Shown in pieces: positions 21,458-33,885 of a stretch of DNA of 64,000 nt. The DNA lies in contig JAIWZP010000001.1 of the NCBI GenBank assembly GCA_025201375.1, forward strand, positions 1,474,501-1,538,500. The letters are read 5' to 3'. The first letter of the stretch is position 1. Every line of letters begins with the position of its first letter. The notes below the pieces were generated by a model, which saw only the letters and a list, made by a program, of their open reading frames with translations, searched no databases and was not told the DNA's origin. The position numbers were made by a program, and so were the translations under genes. The DNA comes from Gongronella butleri. Its lineage: Eukaryota > Mucoromycota > Mucoromycetes > Mucorales > Cunninghamellaceae.

Positions 21458-22386
21458 ATGGCTGTCAAACAGTCGCCCACACACGTGAAGCTAAAGAACG
21501 GAACAACGGTCTACGTGAATGGTCAGTGGAAAAAAAATGAAAAAAGAAGCGTGCAACGAAAAGCAGGCGTTTTTTTTTTTTCCTTAAAATCGCATTTTTT
21601 TTGTGTTTTCTGTCGGCTTGTAGATCACGTCTACCTTGCACCGGAGCACCTTGGTGAGCCATACTATATTGGCCGCGTGATGGAGTTCAGCGCGGACGGG
21701 CTGGAAGCGCGAATTGCGTGGTTTATCCGGCACAAGGACGTGCAAAATCTCGCGCACTATGACCCCGCGCATTTGCTCGCGACGCTCAACTCTGAAATGA
21801 ACCCCGTGTCGTCGATCCAGGCGAAATGCAAGGTCGTGCACAAGTATTATATTCCAAAGGATCAATTCGACTCGTTCCGCAGATGCCAGGACCATTTTTA
21901 TTATACACAAATGTACGATCGCTACATGCAGCGGCTCTTTGATCTCGTCCCCTGCGAAACCATCCAAAACATGCCGCCCGATGTGCTGCACGCTCTCACA
22001 TCGCGCTATCAATTCATCATTGTCGATCAAGGCAAGGCAAGGGATCTCATCACGCCACCACGCGATTGCGCCGTGTGCCAAGAATGGTGTGCAAGGTATT
22101 ATTTTTTAAAAAAAAATTGGGTCATGAAAAGGAAAAAAAAAAAAAAAAAGCTGACCTCTTCCCTCTCCCCCCCACCATTGGGGTTTCTCCAGTGCGGCGT
22201 CCGTCAAGTGTGCCGGCTGCCAAAAGAATTTCCACATGGCCTGCCTGACTCCGCCATTGGCGCGGAAGCCATCCAAGGGCTTTGCATGGCAATGTGCGCC
22301 ATGTTCAAAATTGGCTTTAGACGACCGATTGAACAATGACACACGCCAAGGCATGGTTTCCACTGCTGCCGCCGCTGCCGCTGCCA

Positions 22387-22418
<32 letters not shown>

Positions 22419-25400
22419 GTCGCCGCCTCGGCTGCATCCGATACCCGCTATGCACCGAGAGCCACACGTTCGCAGTCCCAAGCACAATCTCAGACGCCAT
22501 CGCCGCGGTCGCCATCGTCCCCCACAGCCACCACCGCCGTTGCCGCCGTGTCGGACAAAAAGAAGCGCACATCCACGGACATTGTCATCCCAAAACGCCC
22601 AAAAGTCGACCTTTTCCAAGGTAAAACAAAAAAAAAAAATTGGAAAAAAAAATTGAAAGTGAATGGGCGTGGGCTCATGCTTTTTCCATCCTTTTATCGA
22701 TAGATCCGCGGCAGATCACCACGACCAATGGCTGGCCATTCCGATATTATGGCCCTCATACGACGATCAAGGACATTGTCGACTTGGAGGACCGCATCTA
22801 CCCATTGGCAACGAGCCGCATTGGTGCCAAATATCAGGCGACTCTGCCAGAGGTGCGCGTTCGCAGTGAAAATGGGGACAATGACGGCGAAAAGCCCATG
22901 GATGTGGACGAGCCGCAAAAGCCGCGACGCACCGGCGGCACTACCACGCGTTCCGTGCGTAGAGACGAGCTCCAGGAAGCCATGGTCATGGACCGCGGCA
23001 CGGATCAGACCGCCACGCTCCTCTTTGCGCCTCAAACCGACACATTGCCTGACAATGAATGTAAAAAGAGAAAAAGAAAAAAAAAAGAAGAAGAAAAAGA
23101 ACGCCCCCTTTTTTGTGTCACGTTGTTGTTCTTTGCGGCTCATTCCTTTTTTTTTTTTTTGACGTAGTGCACGATTACATTTTGGCAGTGCAGACGCTTG
23201 TGCGGCCGATCATGGATGATTTTTCACCAGATACGTTTGATCTAGCACTGACGTGCCTGCAGGAATGCGGGCATCAGCCAACCAAGGCATTGGACCTTGT
23301 GAAATCGCGATTGGATACGCTGCCGCATTGCACGACATGGTCGTTTGATGAGATTTGCGCATTTGAGGCGTCGGTGCGTGTGCACGGGCATGATTTGCAG
23401 GCAATGAAGTCGTTTGTGCCTAGCAAGACCATGGCCGATCGTGTGCGCTTCTTCTACCGGTGGAAAAAATCGGACCGTTACCAGCCCGTGTATACGCATT
23501 GGACGGAAGTGTACCGGCCCACGAAGCAATTCAAGCCATCCAAGCGGTCGCTGCTTGACTGCTTCATTGACAAGCGCCAGCTCCAGGACAACGTGCTCAT
23601 GGACAAGTTAAAACAGCATGACATGCTTCCACATACGCCGGAAGCCTCTCCAGTCGACGCGCTGTCTGCGGCATCCTTGTCGCCCATGCAGCTCGATGGC
23701 GACACTGAGGTCAAAATGGAGGTCAAAGACGACAATGACAGTGCTATGGACGGCGACGCATTGACGGGGTCGCGCGCATCGTCGCGCACCACCATTGATC
23801 AATCGTACGAGCCGGAAAATAGCCGCACGCGCCGCAGTGCGCGCCAAGTCACCCCATCCACACGCTCGTCGTCGCGCCTCTCCGCCAAGCAACGCCGCCC
23901 TACCTATTGCGAATCCAGCGACGACGACGACGACGAATTCATGGATGAAATTGGTGCACATGACTATGAAAACGACGAAAAAGACAATGGAAAAGCAAAA
24001 GCAAAAGCATCGTCGCCAAGCATCAACGGCCGCGTGTCAGCTGTTGCTGCAACAAAGAATGGCACGTTGGCGGCGCAAGCGGACAACACCATGGCACCCG
24101 ACAATGACGTCACCGACCGCAATGTGATTCCCAAATCTGCACGCTTCACGCCGCTCTGTGCCAATTGCGGCACAACGCAGTCGGCAGAGTGGCGCAGGTA
24201 CCCCGGCGATCTCAACCGCAAACGCGTTGAATTTGACGCCGTCCTATGCCACGATTGTGGCATCTATTGGCTCAAATATGCCTTTATGCGCCAGGTCACC
24301 ATCCACTCCCCACTGCCACATGCCCCCGCCACCTCCTTTGCAGACACTCGCACCGTCTATGCAAACGGCAAACGCTCATCTCCCTCGGCACATGACAAAA
24401 AGCTCGAAGCCATCAAAAGGCTAAAGATGCAGGTAAAAAAAAAGAAAAAAAAAAGAAAGAAAAAGAAAAAAAGTCGTCTCAATTCGCTTTTTTTTTTTTG
24501 CGTGACACAAGGGCCCAACACAGTGTACCGTGTGCCGCAGCCAGCTGTTCGCTGATCGCCTGGTGACTTGTCAGAACTGCTTAATGGATGTCCATGAAGG
24601 TATGACAAAAATCGTGTAAAAAAAACGCGGTCGCTGCTTGCTTAATTTTTTTTTTTTTTTCACAGATTGCTACGGCATTGGGCAATCACGCAAGCAGAAT
24701 TGGATATGTGACACGTGCCAAAACAAGCTGGCGCCCAAGATTTCTTATGTAAAAAAGAAAACAATGGCAATGGCACAAACCGTGAACGTGCACGCTCAAT
24801 TTCTTGTACTCTCTCTCTATAGGAATACCATTGTAGGCTCTGTGGGCAGGTTTCTGATTTGCTGTTTGACGCGCTCAAGCCGACCTCAGGATTCTTTTGG
24901 ACACATGTGACATGTGCGCTGTTTTTCCCAGAGACAAAGGTGGTCGACACCACGACATACAGCCCTGTCGAATTCGTCGGTGCTGTGTCGAACGCGGCGC
25001 GCCAAAAGGTAAAAGATAATTGCGAAGATTAAAGCGCAGGAAAGCGTGTTTATTCATTTTTTTGTTTTAGACGTGCGAGATTTGCCAGATGACCAATGTT
25101 GGTGCATGTGTGACATGCCATCATGGCGACTGCACACGGTCTGTGCATGTGCAGTGCGCCCTCAAGGCACAGAGTGACTTTGTCGCCGGCTTTGTCATTG
25201 ATCCATGCCAGCAAGGTGACGACACGCCCGTGGTGCCTGCGGGGCTCTTTGATGCGCAATCGCCCAGTGGCGTCATGCTTCCCGTCGTCTTTTGTGCAGA
25301 CCATCCGCCACAGCCAACATCCCCACAGCATTTCTATAGCATGCAGACGCGATGCATCAAGGACCAACGTGTAAGCCTCCCCTCCTACCCACTTTTTTTT

Positions 25401-25622
25401 CTCGCTCTTTCTCTTGCGCGACGGTGTGTCGAGTTACTCATCATGATATTTTTATAGTCGTGGATCGAATTGTACGTGCAAATGTACAAGACCGTGGATC
25501 CCAACACCACGCCCGCCATGCGCCGCTACTCGGCCTATCTCAAACGCACCGACCAGCCGTCGGAAATGTACCCCATTTATACCCCGTCCAACCCCACGTC
25601 GACCATGGTGGTCACAAAGTGA
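21458..25622 (+). CDS. SNT2: SNT2-type chromatin reader (BAH, PHD, SANT, GATA-like finger, PHD, extended PHD)
   Basis: Ten exons (21458-21521, 21624-22095, 22193-22620, 22704-23060, 23168-24432, 24512-24599, 24666-24748, 24823-25008, 25071-25370, 25458-25622) give 1135 residues. The domain order is a BAH domain (about 20-160, DHVYLAPEHLGEPYYIGR), PHD 1 (about 168-215, CAVC...CAGCQKNFHMACL), a polyalanine linker, a SANT helix set (about 495-540, WSFDEICAFEASVRVHGHDL), a GATA-like finger (about 772-805, CANCGTTQSAEWRR...LCHDCGIYW), PHD 2 (from about 866) and an extended PHD (about 920-1080). This is the layout of yeast Snt2 and fission yeast Lid2-complex Snt2, which bind histone H3 and recruit a deacetylase; yeast Snt2 is also reported as a histone ubiquitin ligase. 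Confidence 0.92.
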
Positions 25623-26074
25623 AAAACACCCCCTTTCTCTCCCCTTTCCGTTGCATAAATTTAGTGAAAATCACTTGTTGTCCTTTGTCATGCCACGAAT
25701 AATAAAAGAAATCCAGCATTGCGTTCTTTACACACAATTCTCATGTTCAACGACGCGTTGCAAACGAAAAAGAACGGTGGATGACAAAGGCGGCCGTCGA
25801 CAAAATCGTCATTCGAAGCCTATTTTAAAATCGTTTGGCTGCTTGTCGCCCAAATCCCGCAAGCTACAACGATGTGTGCCACTTTTAATAGAAAGTACCA
25901 GCCTTTCCTGTTAAAATGAGCCCAGCCTCAAGGTGTTGCCGCCACTTGATGGCGCACGACGACGATTTTCGAAACTCGTCAATTTTCCAAGGCGTACCGT
26001 CGATCCTCGGAAAATCGACAAATTTTTGTCCTCGGATCGCCGCATCATTCACATATGTGGTAAGCGCGTCTTCA
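25623..26074. other. Intergenic, 3' of SNT2
   Basis: 'gaataataaaag' near 25700 is a plausible polyadenylation signal. Beyond about 25900 the sequence grades into old repeat DNA. No gene is visible. Confidence 0.4.
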
Positions 26075-26700
26075 TAACCAACGAAATGCAATAAAACATG
26101 TGGGTCCATTGACTGTATTTGGCATAAAATGCATTCGAGGTAATATTTTCGGCACAAGGTGATCTCGACGAAAAATGCTTGTATCTCGATGAAATACACA
26201 CCATCAGAAAGAGCATGGCTCAATGCATACGTGGACATTAAAGATCCATGAAAAAGAGTAATTTTTGGCAAAACAAACGCGTAGCAAAGTTGATTATAAT
26301 ATGTGACGCGTCAAAAAAGCGCGTCAGTCTGGTTGTTCCTGCTCGGTTTTTTTGCATCACATTTATGCAACTGGAGCCTCTCTTGCTAATGGATGCATCA
26401 GCGAGGCTCTACGAGCGCATTTTTTACGTGCTATTCGTGATTGAAATTAAATCTAAAATTGCTCATTGCTCGTCAACCAGCAGGTGGAGTGCAATCATTT
26501 TTGGCATATTCCGTGGTTTCTCCCTGTGAGGTTTCTTGTGTGCAAGATTGGTCCAATTCCGGAAACCTGATTTTTCGATTTTGGTTTGAGAGCTCGGGAA
26601 GACCCGTTTTTCGATTTGCGTCTGACGCGCCCCGAATCATTTATGGTAGCTGCAAATTGAGTTCCGCTTGGTGTTTCCAGCTTGCCACTTTTCGTTGAGA
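26075..26700 (+). repeat. Dispersed repeat family B, copy 2
   Basis: This is the best partner of 870-1490, collinear for about 600 bases. It shares with the copy at 30260-30650 the downstream segment 'cttgccacttttcgttgaga' and 'gcgtttcggg', which is absent from copy 1. Bases 26701-27067 contain a short triplicated motif 'agcgacctca' at about 26970-27005 and otherwise nothing I can name. Confidence 0.6.
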
Positions 26701-27067
26701 CGCGTTTCGGGGCTTAAAAGTGACCAGGCTAGCGACCAGCAATATGATTTACCCGTAACATGGGGGTTTCGCGATAAACTCGTCCAACTCATCCCAAATT
26801 AGTACCGCGTGATGGCTAAAAAGTTCATTCTCGCTCTTTTCTTTCCCTCAATAAAGAGTGGCGACACAGTGAATTGCAGTGATCTGGATTCGCGCATAAT
26901 TTGCCAAAATGGCCATAAATCATGGTCTTTGACCATCAATGATTGCTTTTGTTCCTTTTCAGTGGCCTCAGTGACTCTCAGCGACCCTCAGCGACCTCAG
27001 CAAGATCCAGATATATGATAAAATACACATTTTCATTTGACAAAAACAAAAAAACTAAAAAAAGCAT

Positions 27068-28516
27068 CTATAATCCGCTGTCCGCATACACCTTTGTCAA
27101 TCCGCCATCGACATCGGCCTTGATCCATGAGACTGGGCACCTGCCGTGCTCCTCGACGTATCGGTAGGCACACGTGTAGCAAAACACGTAGCCAGATGGC
27201 AGCGCGGTCGGGTTGTTGATCGGATTGGACAGACACAAGGGGCATGTGTTTGGTTTGCTGGGGATTTTGGTGCCGCGGGGGTCGGGCTGCATGAAAAAGG
27301 AAGCAAAGAAACAAAAAAATGAGCGTTGGGTCTCGTGCACACGCGGTTTTTTTTCCTTTTACCATGGTCATTTCGGGTGGCGGGATCATTTGCTCGTCGT
27401 TTTCCTCTTCACCATAGGTGCCCGTGCCACCTCCACGCGCAAATTCGGACGAGTACCACCATTCCAAGAATTTGAAAAAGAAGATGGACATGGGCAGCAG
27501 CACCTTTAGGAATTCAATCACTTTGGACAATGTAGCAGACAAAAGTCGCAATGGGCTGCGCCACAGCGCCTTCGATGCTGATGCCGCGCCACTGACCGCC
27601 TCGGCCTTGTCGTAGGCTGCACGCTGAACAAAAAAATCAGAGACGTTACAAAAAAAGCAGGTCTTTTTTTCACATTTTCTTACGTAATCGGCCATGCTCA
27701 TGCGTTTGATTTGAACGCCAATGAGATGGAGCCATGGTGAGTAGTAATTTGACTTGTTGAAAAGGTACAGCACGTTGTACACGAGCCCGGAAGCGTGGTA
27801 CATAAAGTTGACGTACGGGTAAAAGCGGCGGAACAGCTTGATGAGCCTTATCTTGAGCTTTTGGCGCGGTGGTGTGGCCGGATCGGCAAGCTGTTCGTCC
27901 TCTTGCTCCTCCTGCTCGTTGGTGCCAAGCACAGACGCGTCGCCAGACACCTGCTGATACAACAAATCCGCGCGGCACTTGATATAAGGCAAACCCACAA
28001 GCACAAGCAGCGATCGCCGGATCTCGCGCGGCGTCAATCCAGGCGTCTGGCCCTGCCCGCCCGCAGGCAGCGCATATTGCGATCCTTTGCTCTCCAAAAA
28101 GCTCGTCGACACACGCTTCAATCCGTAGAAATTCTCGGCAAACGAGCCACCTGGACATAAAAACCATCAGTTTCGGGCCCCAGTTGCCTCCGTCATATCT
28201 CTTACCCCATTCTTTCAAGTAGTGTCGCTCAACAAGCAGCATGAGGAGCGCATAAAACTCTTCATGGTTGTTGACGAGACGAAGAAGCAGCCGAGGGTAT
28301 CGTTGAGCATAGACCTGAGCCAAAAAAAAAAAAATGGGGCAAAAGTGTCAAAGGTCAGTATGGAAATACAACAAAAAAGGGCCAGCATCGGCTTACAGCA
28401 GTGAGATATTGCACGGCAGGCTGCAGCAGCTCACGCAGCTTCTCTTGGGCAACCAATTCAAACAGGGAAGGACGAAAGGCGTCCTCCTGTGAACCAATCG
28501 CGCTCATAAACTCCAT
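27068..28516 (-). CDS. PEX12: Peroxisome biogenesis factor 12 (RING peroxin)
   Basis: Five exons (28516-28397, 28314-28206, 28150-27684, 27623-27363, 27286-27068) give 391 residues, the usual PEX12 size. The N-terminal membrane domain has RPSLFELVAQEKLRELLQPA, LLLRLVNNHEEFYALLMLLV, SFAENFYGLKR and RRFYPYVNFMYHASGLVYN, all typical of PEX12. LPMSIFFFKFLEWWYSSEF forms the last membrane helix. The C-terminal RING, CPLCLSNPINNPTALPSGYV and onward to FCYTCAYRYVEEHGRCPVSW, lacks the full C3HC4 ligand set, as in other PEX12 proteins. It partners PEX2 and PEX10 in the peroxisomal ligase for PEX5. The start is the first Met of a good exon ahead of the conserved region. Confidence 0.95.
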
Positions 28517-28805
28517 GTTGACGTGTATAAATGTAGAAAAAAAGCGACAAAAGGGAAAGAAAAAGAAGATTCACATGACAAATCTTTTCCGCTCCCTTTT
28601 CAATGGCGGGGTTGGCGGCCCTCACCCCCACATTTTCACATTTTTCCTCCCAATCACCGCCGCCCCGTTGCACAATTCACGTCCCTGACGATCCCAATGA
28701 GCCTCTTCATGAACGCCGGTGCCCTTTTCTGTTGATGTGGATGCGTCGTGGATGTGAGTTGCCAATTGACACGTGCTTACCTTTCTTTTTCCTTTTTTGA
28801 AGTTC

Positions 28806-28930
28806 ACACTGGATTGATGCACCTGATAGATGCACGCGATACACGCGATACACGCGATACACTCGATACACCGGATTGATGCACCCAAAGACCCAATACA
28901 CTGGCTTGATGCTCCTGATACACTGGATTT
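28806..28930 (+). repeat. Minisatellite of nested short units
   Basis: Four consecutive 8-9 bp units related to 'gatacacgc' lie at about 28838-28872, flanked by diverged copies of a longer motif 'cactggattgatgcacctga' at 28806, 28870 and 28900-28930. The array lies in the repeat-rich interval upstream of PEX12. Confidence 0.75.
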
Positions 28931-28964
28931 GTGTTGTTTTGGTGCGCACCACGATCCACGTGTC

Positions 28965-29370
28965 GCCTAAAAGTATTCTGTTGAAAAAAAACAAGTTTTG
29001 GCCATTTGTCTTGTGAAATCTGGTCTCATTCCATAGTGGTTCCACAGGTGCTCTCGACATGTTAAAAGTGCCGTGTGTCGTCCTATCGGCTGCCTAGAGT
29101 ATTGAGGTTGAAAGTTTTTAAAATGATTGAACGGCTTTCAAAAGCATACACAAGTCACGCATCAGGCAAACAAACATGCCAGAAATGGCGTCCAAGCGTG
29201 TCTCTTTTGAATGTTGCCAGTTTCATCCCGATCCGCGAGCTATTTCGAGAGCCACTGTTAAAATGGTGAAAATATCGATATTTTGGATTCATCCGCACAA
29301 TGACTCAACGGACTTCTGTTTTTAACACCAAGTTGAAAAAAGACGCGTGGGAATGGCCTAATGAAACAGT
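28965..29370 (+). repeat. Dispersed repeat family A, copy 3
   Basis: Collinear with 1590-1965 on the left and with 49200-49540 on the right. Shared landmarks include 'gtgtctcttttgaatg', 'ccagtttcatcccgatc', 'gaaaatatcgatattttgga' and 'ttcatccgcac'. The similarity seems to continue into 29370-29460 ('gtgaaaattggtgaaaatcg'). Confidence 0.65.
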
Positions 29371-29584
29371 TTTGGAGGCAATCTGTGCTTGATTTGCGAT
29401 GGTCAATAATAGACTTGGTGAAAATTGGTGAAAATCGTGCACATTTCGACCAGCAGGCTGATCGCCCTTGCTCACCCTTTTTTTTTTTTTTTGTGAAAAG
29501 AGAAGCCATAAATAGTAAAAGTCATGGTCTTTGCCAGTCATCCAAACATGACTTTACCCCGAAAAACGAAAAAACGCGTAAGAT

Positions 29585-29885
29585 TTGTATTTTGGCTCTG
29601 CGTTTTCACTAGCATACACAAATATCGAGATTTCTCAAGGTGAGCGAAAAAAAACTTGGTACCATCAAAAGTTTGAGTCGACTATCCACTGATCAGAATT
29701 TGGTGCTGTGCGGTCAAGCTAATCGGGAGGAGCGCGTAAAATATTGTTTGGCGCTGGATTTTACTAGCAAATACGAATCTCGAGATTTTTCGAGACTGAG
29801 TGATTCGATTCGCGAAAAAAAGTTAACACATCTGAAGTATTGGGTCTACCTTTAACTGATCCAAATTTGGGGTTAGTTGAGCAAG
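29585..29885 (+). repeat. Degenerate tandem duplication, about 165-bp unit
   Basis: Units begin near 29589 ('tggctctgcgttttcactag') and 29752 ('tggcgctggattttactagc'). They share 'catac(a/g)aatntcgagat', a 'gcgaaaaaaa' step, 'aactgatc(a/c)(g/a)aatttgg' and 'gggaggagcgcg'. The sequence from 29886 to 30259 contains a further partial relative near 30105-30160. Confidence 0.55.
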
Positions 29886-30259
29886 TTTCTGAGGAAGCGC
29901 CAGTTTCATAGGCGTAAAGGGGGTAAAGTCACCACCGTTTGATCTCGTACTGCGGCAACGGCTGAGCGCCCCGACGCGTGAGACACCTCAAACGAATCAG
30001 CGGACAAACTCAGTAAAAGCGCTTGTGGTTTGAGGACATCGCGTCAAGTTTTCGGCGAGTTAGCCTTCAGGGGTCGTTTTGATCCTGATATGGCCCTTAG
30101 TTTATGAAAAATGTATTTTCTCAGGACTGAATGATCCGATTTGCGAAAAATTTTGACATCGCCGGCTTTTTGTGTTCAGTATCCTCTAGTTCAAATATAG
30201 GATCCAATGAACAAGATACGGAGGACGCACTCTGCAAAAAGGTGGTAAAAACTTTTCCA

Positions 30260-30650
30260 TTTTGGTAGGTTACGTGATCAACTTCATGCACATGGCGTCT
30301 CTCTTGCTAGTGGGCGCGTCGGCGCGGCGCTATGGACACGTTCTTCGCATGCAATTCGCCGTTGAAAATAAATCTCATATCACAGATTGCTCGCCAACGA
30401 GCAGGTCGGTCATGCTCTATTTTGGCATGTTTCGTGGTTTCTCCTTGCAGATTCTCTTGCGTACAAGTTTGATGTGATTCTGGCGACTTGATTTTCCAAT
30501 GGTGGGTTGAGAGCTCGGCAAGGCTCGTTTTTTGATTTGCATCTGGCGCGCCTGTAATCCTTTGTGGCAGCTACAAGTTGGGTTCCATGCTATGCTATGT
30601 TTCTCGCTTGCCACTTTTCGTTGAGATGCGTTTCGGGAAGGCGCAGCGCA
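30260..30650 (+). repeat. Dispersed repeat family B, copy 3 (right part)
   Basis: It matches 26340-26700 closely: 'atgcacatggcgtctctctt', 'gctcgccaacgagcaggt', 'tttggcatgtttcgtggttt', 'ttgagagctcgg', and 'cttgccacttttcgttgaga'. The left half of the family is absent. Confidence 0.65.
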
Positions 30651-32223
30651 TTGCTGGCGAGTTACAAGCAAATAATGGTCAAACACGATTTCATATTAGC
30701 ATTTCCTGATGAAAATGTTCAAATCATTTCAAACTTGAAACAAAGGGATACTCGCAGCATGAATCAGCGAGATTCTTGTTTTGCACAGCAGCAGGATAAC
30801 GCATTCCCGTGATAATTTGCAAAAATCTGCGTTAAAATGCTCTATGCATATCTTTTGATGGGCTTGGTTCTATGTCCCCCCGCCCAAATCTGGACCAGGT
30901 GATGAAGGAAGCAAAGCATTCAACGACGTTCAAGTTTGGCATGAATAGAATGGCTGAAACGACGGCAATTGTCGAAAATTGTTGTCCTTTGCAATTTTTA
31001 TGCCTTTTTCCAAGTGAATTGCTTGAATCACCGAGCAGCAAGCTTCTTGCAGGCTTGATGATTTTGTTGCGTGGTGTAACAGAGAAAAAAAAGGCGGTCA
31101 ATCAGGAAGAAGCCAAGAAAAAACCGCAATGGAAGCGCCTTTAAAGATTTTTAACTGTTTGCTGATGAATGTTCAAAAGTTGGTGTTGTCTCTTGCATGT
31201 CGTTTTGACGCGCCATTTTGTACGCGTCCAGGCAAACCTACTTTTGAGGCGCTTTCTGCTTACTCTCTTTTTTTTTTTTTCATTGCTAAGCGGGGTTGAA
31301 GGAGGGAAGCTGCACGTCCATGCGTCATGGGCCCGGTGACTTTTATCTTTCGTGTTGCCAATGGTGCACAAAAGGGCCGAGCTTCGTCTATTGAGCGTCC
31401 TTGGCCCCTTTTTCGTGGCAGATCCCCCCAAAAAAGACTCAAAAAGCCCGTTTGTCGCACGATGATTATGCGACGCGTCCTTTGTCCTACCAGATCGGCA
31501 CTGCCGGGGATGAACCAAAACATGCATTGATCGTCCACGCTGTTTTTTTGCAGCTGTTGGTGCAGCAAAATAGTGCACGCGCACAAGTTTGCTGGCTTTT
31601 CTCACTTTTTTTTTTCTTTCTTTTGCTCCTCGCCCCGCAACAAGCGTGGCTCCAAATGGCTAAAAATAATGCCAGCCACGTGATTCAAGAGCATGTGATT
31701 CATGGGGGTAAAAGTCAGATGGCCAAAAAATCACGGAGACATTGTGGGTGGAGAGGCCAGAGAGAAACGGGGTGTTTATTGCACAGGGGAGAGGGGGGGG
31801 GAAAGGATCAAAAAGCTATGTACAGAGTGGTTAAAAAAAAAGAAAAAGCACACACATTGAGAGGGAGAAAGCGAAAAAAAATAAAACAGGAAAATCATTG
31901 GTATTCTTGGGATTTGCTTGAGGGACAGGTATGGATGGACTCCTGGGTGGGCCACGCTGGTATTTGAGAGAGATGCTCTTCCGCCTTTTTTTCATCTGGG
32001 GGAGTTGTTTTTTTATTAGATTCTTTTATCTTTTACAACACGCACAATCATCTTTTTTCGCGCTCAAACGTCATTGCGATCCCATTCTCCACCCTTCCTC
32101 CTGGTACATCCTTGCCCCCATTTGTTCGCCCCCCTTCTCGCTCAATGAGACCTATTAGCTGGCGGTTGATTTTTTTTTTACCTATCGTCGGTCCTGTAAT
32201 ATAAAAAAAAAAGGGCCATCGCG
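30651..32223. other. Intergenic, no recognised gene
   Basis: Several weak open frames are broken by homopolymers (31268-31281, 31606-31620). A stretch of G-rich sequence lies at 31790-31805. I found no codon pattern, splice chain or domain that supports a gene. Its right part may be the 3' untranslated region of the membrane-protein gene on the minus strand. Confidence 0.4.
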
Positions 32224-32928
32224 TCAGCAATTGGCGGCGATTGGGCAGGCGGGGTCGCGTCTTTTTGTCCACTTACATTGCATGCAGCATAAAAGCAAGC
32301 AATCCAGGACCAATGTGATCATGACGGGCGTCACATAGCTTGGTGCCTTGCAGATGGCCGGCTTGTAGATCTAAAAAAAAAGGGGGGAAATGAGCGGCCA
32401 TTGACGACAAGACAAAAAAAAAAAACTTACCGGTGCCCAAAAGTGGGAGAGGTCCGAGGGTCGTCCTCCTGTCTTGTAGATAAGCTGTGTTGGCACGGGC
32501 TCGAATTGAAAGCATGCAAAAAAGAGTCTGTGTGCGAGATACGAGAGGCAAATGGAGAAAAGAAGCCATGCGGCGCGTTTAACGTATGGTGGTGGCCATG
32601 GTGTTGTGCGCGGGCTGGGTCGTCGTCGTGATGCTGAGGATGAGGAAGACGATGGTGTGTGCAATGGCGGGAAGCCCAGGCGCGACGGCGGGTCATAATC
32701 GCCGGGATCGTGGCTCCGAAAGAAGCTTGGCAAGAGGATCATGGGCGGACTCGTGGACACGGCGCTGTCGTACGACTCATTGTCGTCGTTATCAGAGCAA
32801 AAATCATCGTCGTCGTCGCTGGCGCTCTCGGAGCCCGGACGGTCGAGAAACGCGGGCGAAAACGGCGAAGGGCGCTCTATGATGGCATTTTGGCGTTTCA
32901 AGGCAGGCGTAGGCATGACAACATACAT
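32224..32928 (-). CDS. Small putative membrane protein of unknown function
   Basis: Exon 1 (32928-32431, 166 codons) starts MYVVMPTPALKRQ and carries an acidic serine-rich region (SASDDDDDFCSDNDDNE) and a Ser/Pro-rich linker, then a hydrophobic helix (AAWLLFSICLSYLAHRLFFA). Exon 2 (from 32370) adds a second helix, VTPVMITLVLDCLLLCCM. A donor GTAAGT lies at 32276; if used, the stop is formed across the splice by T plus GA, giving about 197 residues. If retained, the frame ends at 32224 with 214 residues. The topology is likely a cytosolic N-tail plus two transmembrane helices. I do not recognise the family. Confidence 0.6.
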
Positions 32929-33230
32929 GCTAAAGAAAAACAGTTGGTGTGCGTCTAGAATGAGGACAGAGACAAAAAAAAGAAGGGAAAAAAAACAACA
33001 ATTGCAAGGGAGAACGAGCGAGAGAGAAAAAAAAAAAAGTGGGTGGTGGGCGACGAAGCGTGTGACAAGGGGATGTGTTGGATAGACGGCGGTACGCGGT
33101 GTGGTTGTGTGAAGGGAGCGCCGGGGTCCGTGAAGGCAAAGTAACAGGAAGGAAAGAAAGAAATAAGAAAAAAAAAAAGTAAGAAAAGGGGAAAGAAAAG
33201 CGTTTTGAAAAGGCGAAAAGCGGACAGAGC

Positions 33231-33266
<36 letters not shown>

Positions 33267-33885
33267 GATGGGAAAAAAAGGGGGCAACGGCGGCCGGCCA
33301 ATCAGCGTTGGCAGTGCTCGTTGCAAAAATCATGCGCGCTTCTGGCCTGTTTGCATTGCGAAGCTTTGTCAGTCAATGGGGGCAATTGACAACAGCAAGC
33401 AGCTTTTGTGTGCGCTACCAAGCTCTTGGCTTTTTAATCTTGGATTGTGACCACGGTGTGGCGCCTTTTTTTTTTTTTTTTTTTTCGCTTTTTTGTTTTT
33501 ACGATTTGACTGCGGCACAAAAGAGAGGATAAAGGTACCAGGTGCATGATCGGCCCTCGGCTTTTGAAAAAACGCCAGAATTGGATCTGTGCGTGTCTCA
33601 TTCCAGTGACATGAAACGAAAACATGGTGCTTTTCCCTCCCAAAATAGGTGCAACCATCGAAAAGAAAAATAAAAAAATAAAAAAAGGGGGAGGTAACAT
33701 GCCAATGGCGGCGCTTTTTTTTTTTTTTTTTTCTTTCTCATCGAGCCGGAGTGAGACAAATGTCAGAAGGCGTGTAAAAATCAGTCTATTTATTGGTGGT
33801 GGGGTTAGAAAGTGATGCAAAATGCAAGTGTTTGTGTGTTTGAACGCGCGGCGCCATAAAAAAAAGAGCAGCTGCTGACGAGTTC
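32929..33885. other. Intergenic, homopolymer-rich
   Basis: It holds an A-run of about 30 bases at 33234-33263, a T-run at 33467-33485 and further A/T tracts. The left part is the 5' region of the small membrane protein and the right part is the 3' region of the UPF0014 gene. I see no gene; the apparent frames are Phe/Lys runs. Confidence 0.5.

Noticed and set aside
28806..28930. CRISPR-like array
   Set aside because: Units are 8-9 bp, directly adjacent and lack spacers; it is a eukaryotic minisatellite.
31141..31967. Candidate genes on either strand (up to 188 codons)
   Set aside because: No splice-consistent extension, no domain, and composition dominated by homopolymers and rare-looking codons.
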